Source: Apricaphanius iberus (lineage: Eukaryota; Chordata; Actinopteri; Cyprinodontiformes; Aphaniidae). Taken from it: 64,000 nt of DNA. This document shows, one piece after another, positions 63,524-64,000 of the stretch. The DNA lies in the NCBI GenBank assembly GCA_028564705.1, contig JAPXFQ010000839.1:124001-188000 (forward strand), written 5' to 3'. The notes under the pieces are model-generated. The model was not told where the DNA came from and ran no database searches. It saw only the letters and a program-made list of their open reading frames with translations. A program made the translations under genes and the position numbers. Numbering within the stretch: position 1 is the stretch's first letter; each line of letters starts with the position of its first letter.

Positions 63524-64000
63524 AATACAATGAGAGTTGTATATGCTCCGGCTTCACTACAATTTATTTCGCAATGAAATCTAGACTACATCTTGGGCAG
63601 AATATTATGAATTAGAATGATAAAACAACCAAATTATTACAACTTGCATTATTGGCTACTGTAAATATCTACGTTAAATTTTATTTACGTTACCATCTCT
63701 CAAAAAATTTACAAAAATGTAACGTTTTTCCCTACATAGCTTTAACACTAGAACTCCCAGAGAGCAGCCATTTGGCTTTTCTACCTATAAAACCCACAGG
63801 TCAGCCGATCGGCTGGAAGGCCACCTGTTAACCCTCCTTTTGTTATGTGAACGAGGCAATCACTGGGGCACCACAGGACGTGACATGAGCCACTTCACTC
63901 AAAACACCTTGACATAAAATGGGGGAGGAGGAGAATCAGATTACAGCAGGATTGCTCTGTCAGAGCTGCTAACTGACTGGGCAGAACACATGAACTGAAT
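63524..64000. other. Spacer with a possible piggyBac-like terminus
   Basis: AT-rich up to 63740, then TTTAACACTAGAACTCCCAG at about 63741, which could be a TTAA site followed by a transposon end. A perfect 14-bp palindrome CAGCCGATCGGCTG lies at 63802-63815. The other end would be outside the window. Confidence 0.3.

Overview
The window is nuclear DNA of a bony fish, most likely a teleost. It holds one spliced, conserved host gene, pten, on the minus strand, in a background of teleost-type repeats: L2-clade, L1-like and Rex1 LINEs, Tc1/mariner, hAT and PIF/Harbinger DNA transposons, and tRNA-derived SINEs. There are no bacterial-style operons, CRISPR arrays or prophages. Species cannot be fixed from the sequence alone.

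Host gene. All nine coding exons of pten can be placed between 42130 (ATG) and 14186 (stop). Every junction has AG/GT signals, and the exon lengths (82, 85, 45, 44, 239, 142, 167, 246, 189 nt) track the vertebrate PTEN exon pattern. The spliced frame is 412 codons plus stop, with an intact phosphatase P-loop, C2 region and C-terminal ITKV. Intron 4 is only 75 bp, while intron 5 is 16.8 kb because it is packed with transposons.

Layout. 1-901: THAP-domain / P-element-like relic (minus). 1518-5400: minus-strand L2 interrupted by an opposite-strand L2 tail. 7167-7661: SINE copies. 8280-10758: hAT element (8-bp TSD) carrying two TTA-flanked elements, one of them a Harbinger deletion derivative. 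10759-14185: pten 3' flank. 14186-42130: pten, with a five-level transposon nest at 18592-26202, SINEs, a nearly full-length L2 (29892-34545), a TTAA-flanked MITE (36536-37267) and the 3' part of an L1-like LINE (37558-39110). 42131-46168: pten 5' flank with a decayed Tc1 relic. 46170-55128: long L1-like LINE with ORF1, a 1188-aa ORF2 and an unusually long G-rich 3' UTR. 55162-58392: two Tc1-like elements side by side in a TA repeat. 59248-60995: second hAT element, again with the same Harbinger family inside. 61050-63523: Rex1 LINE.

The only gene with a clear cellular job is pten. The rest is a record of repeated transposition, and the nests give a relative order of insertion. The best candidates for a second look are the five-level nest in pten intron 5 with its Tc1-L2 chimeric ORF, the L1-like element's long G-rich 3' UTR, the DD38E Tc1 element with a single stop codon, and the repeated Harbinger-inside-hAT arrangement.
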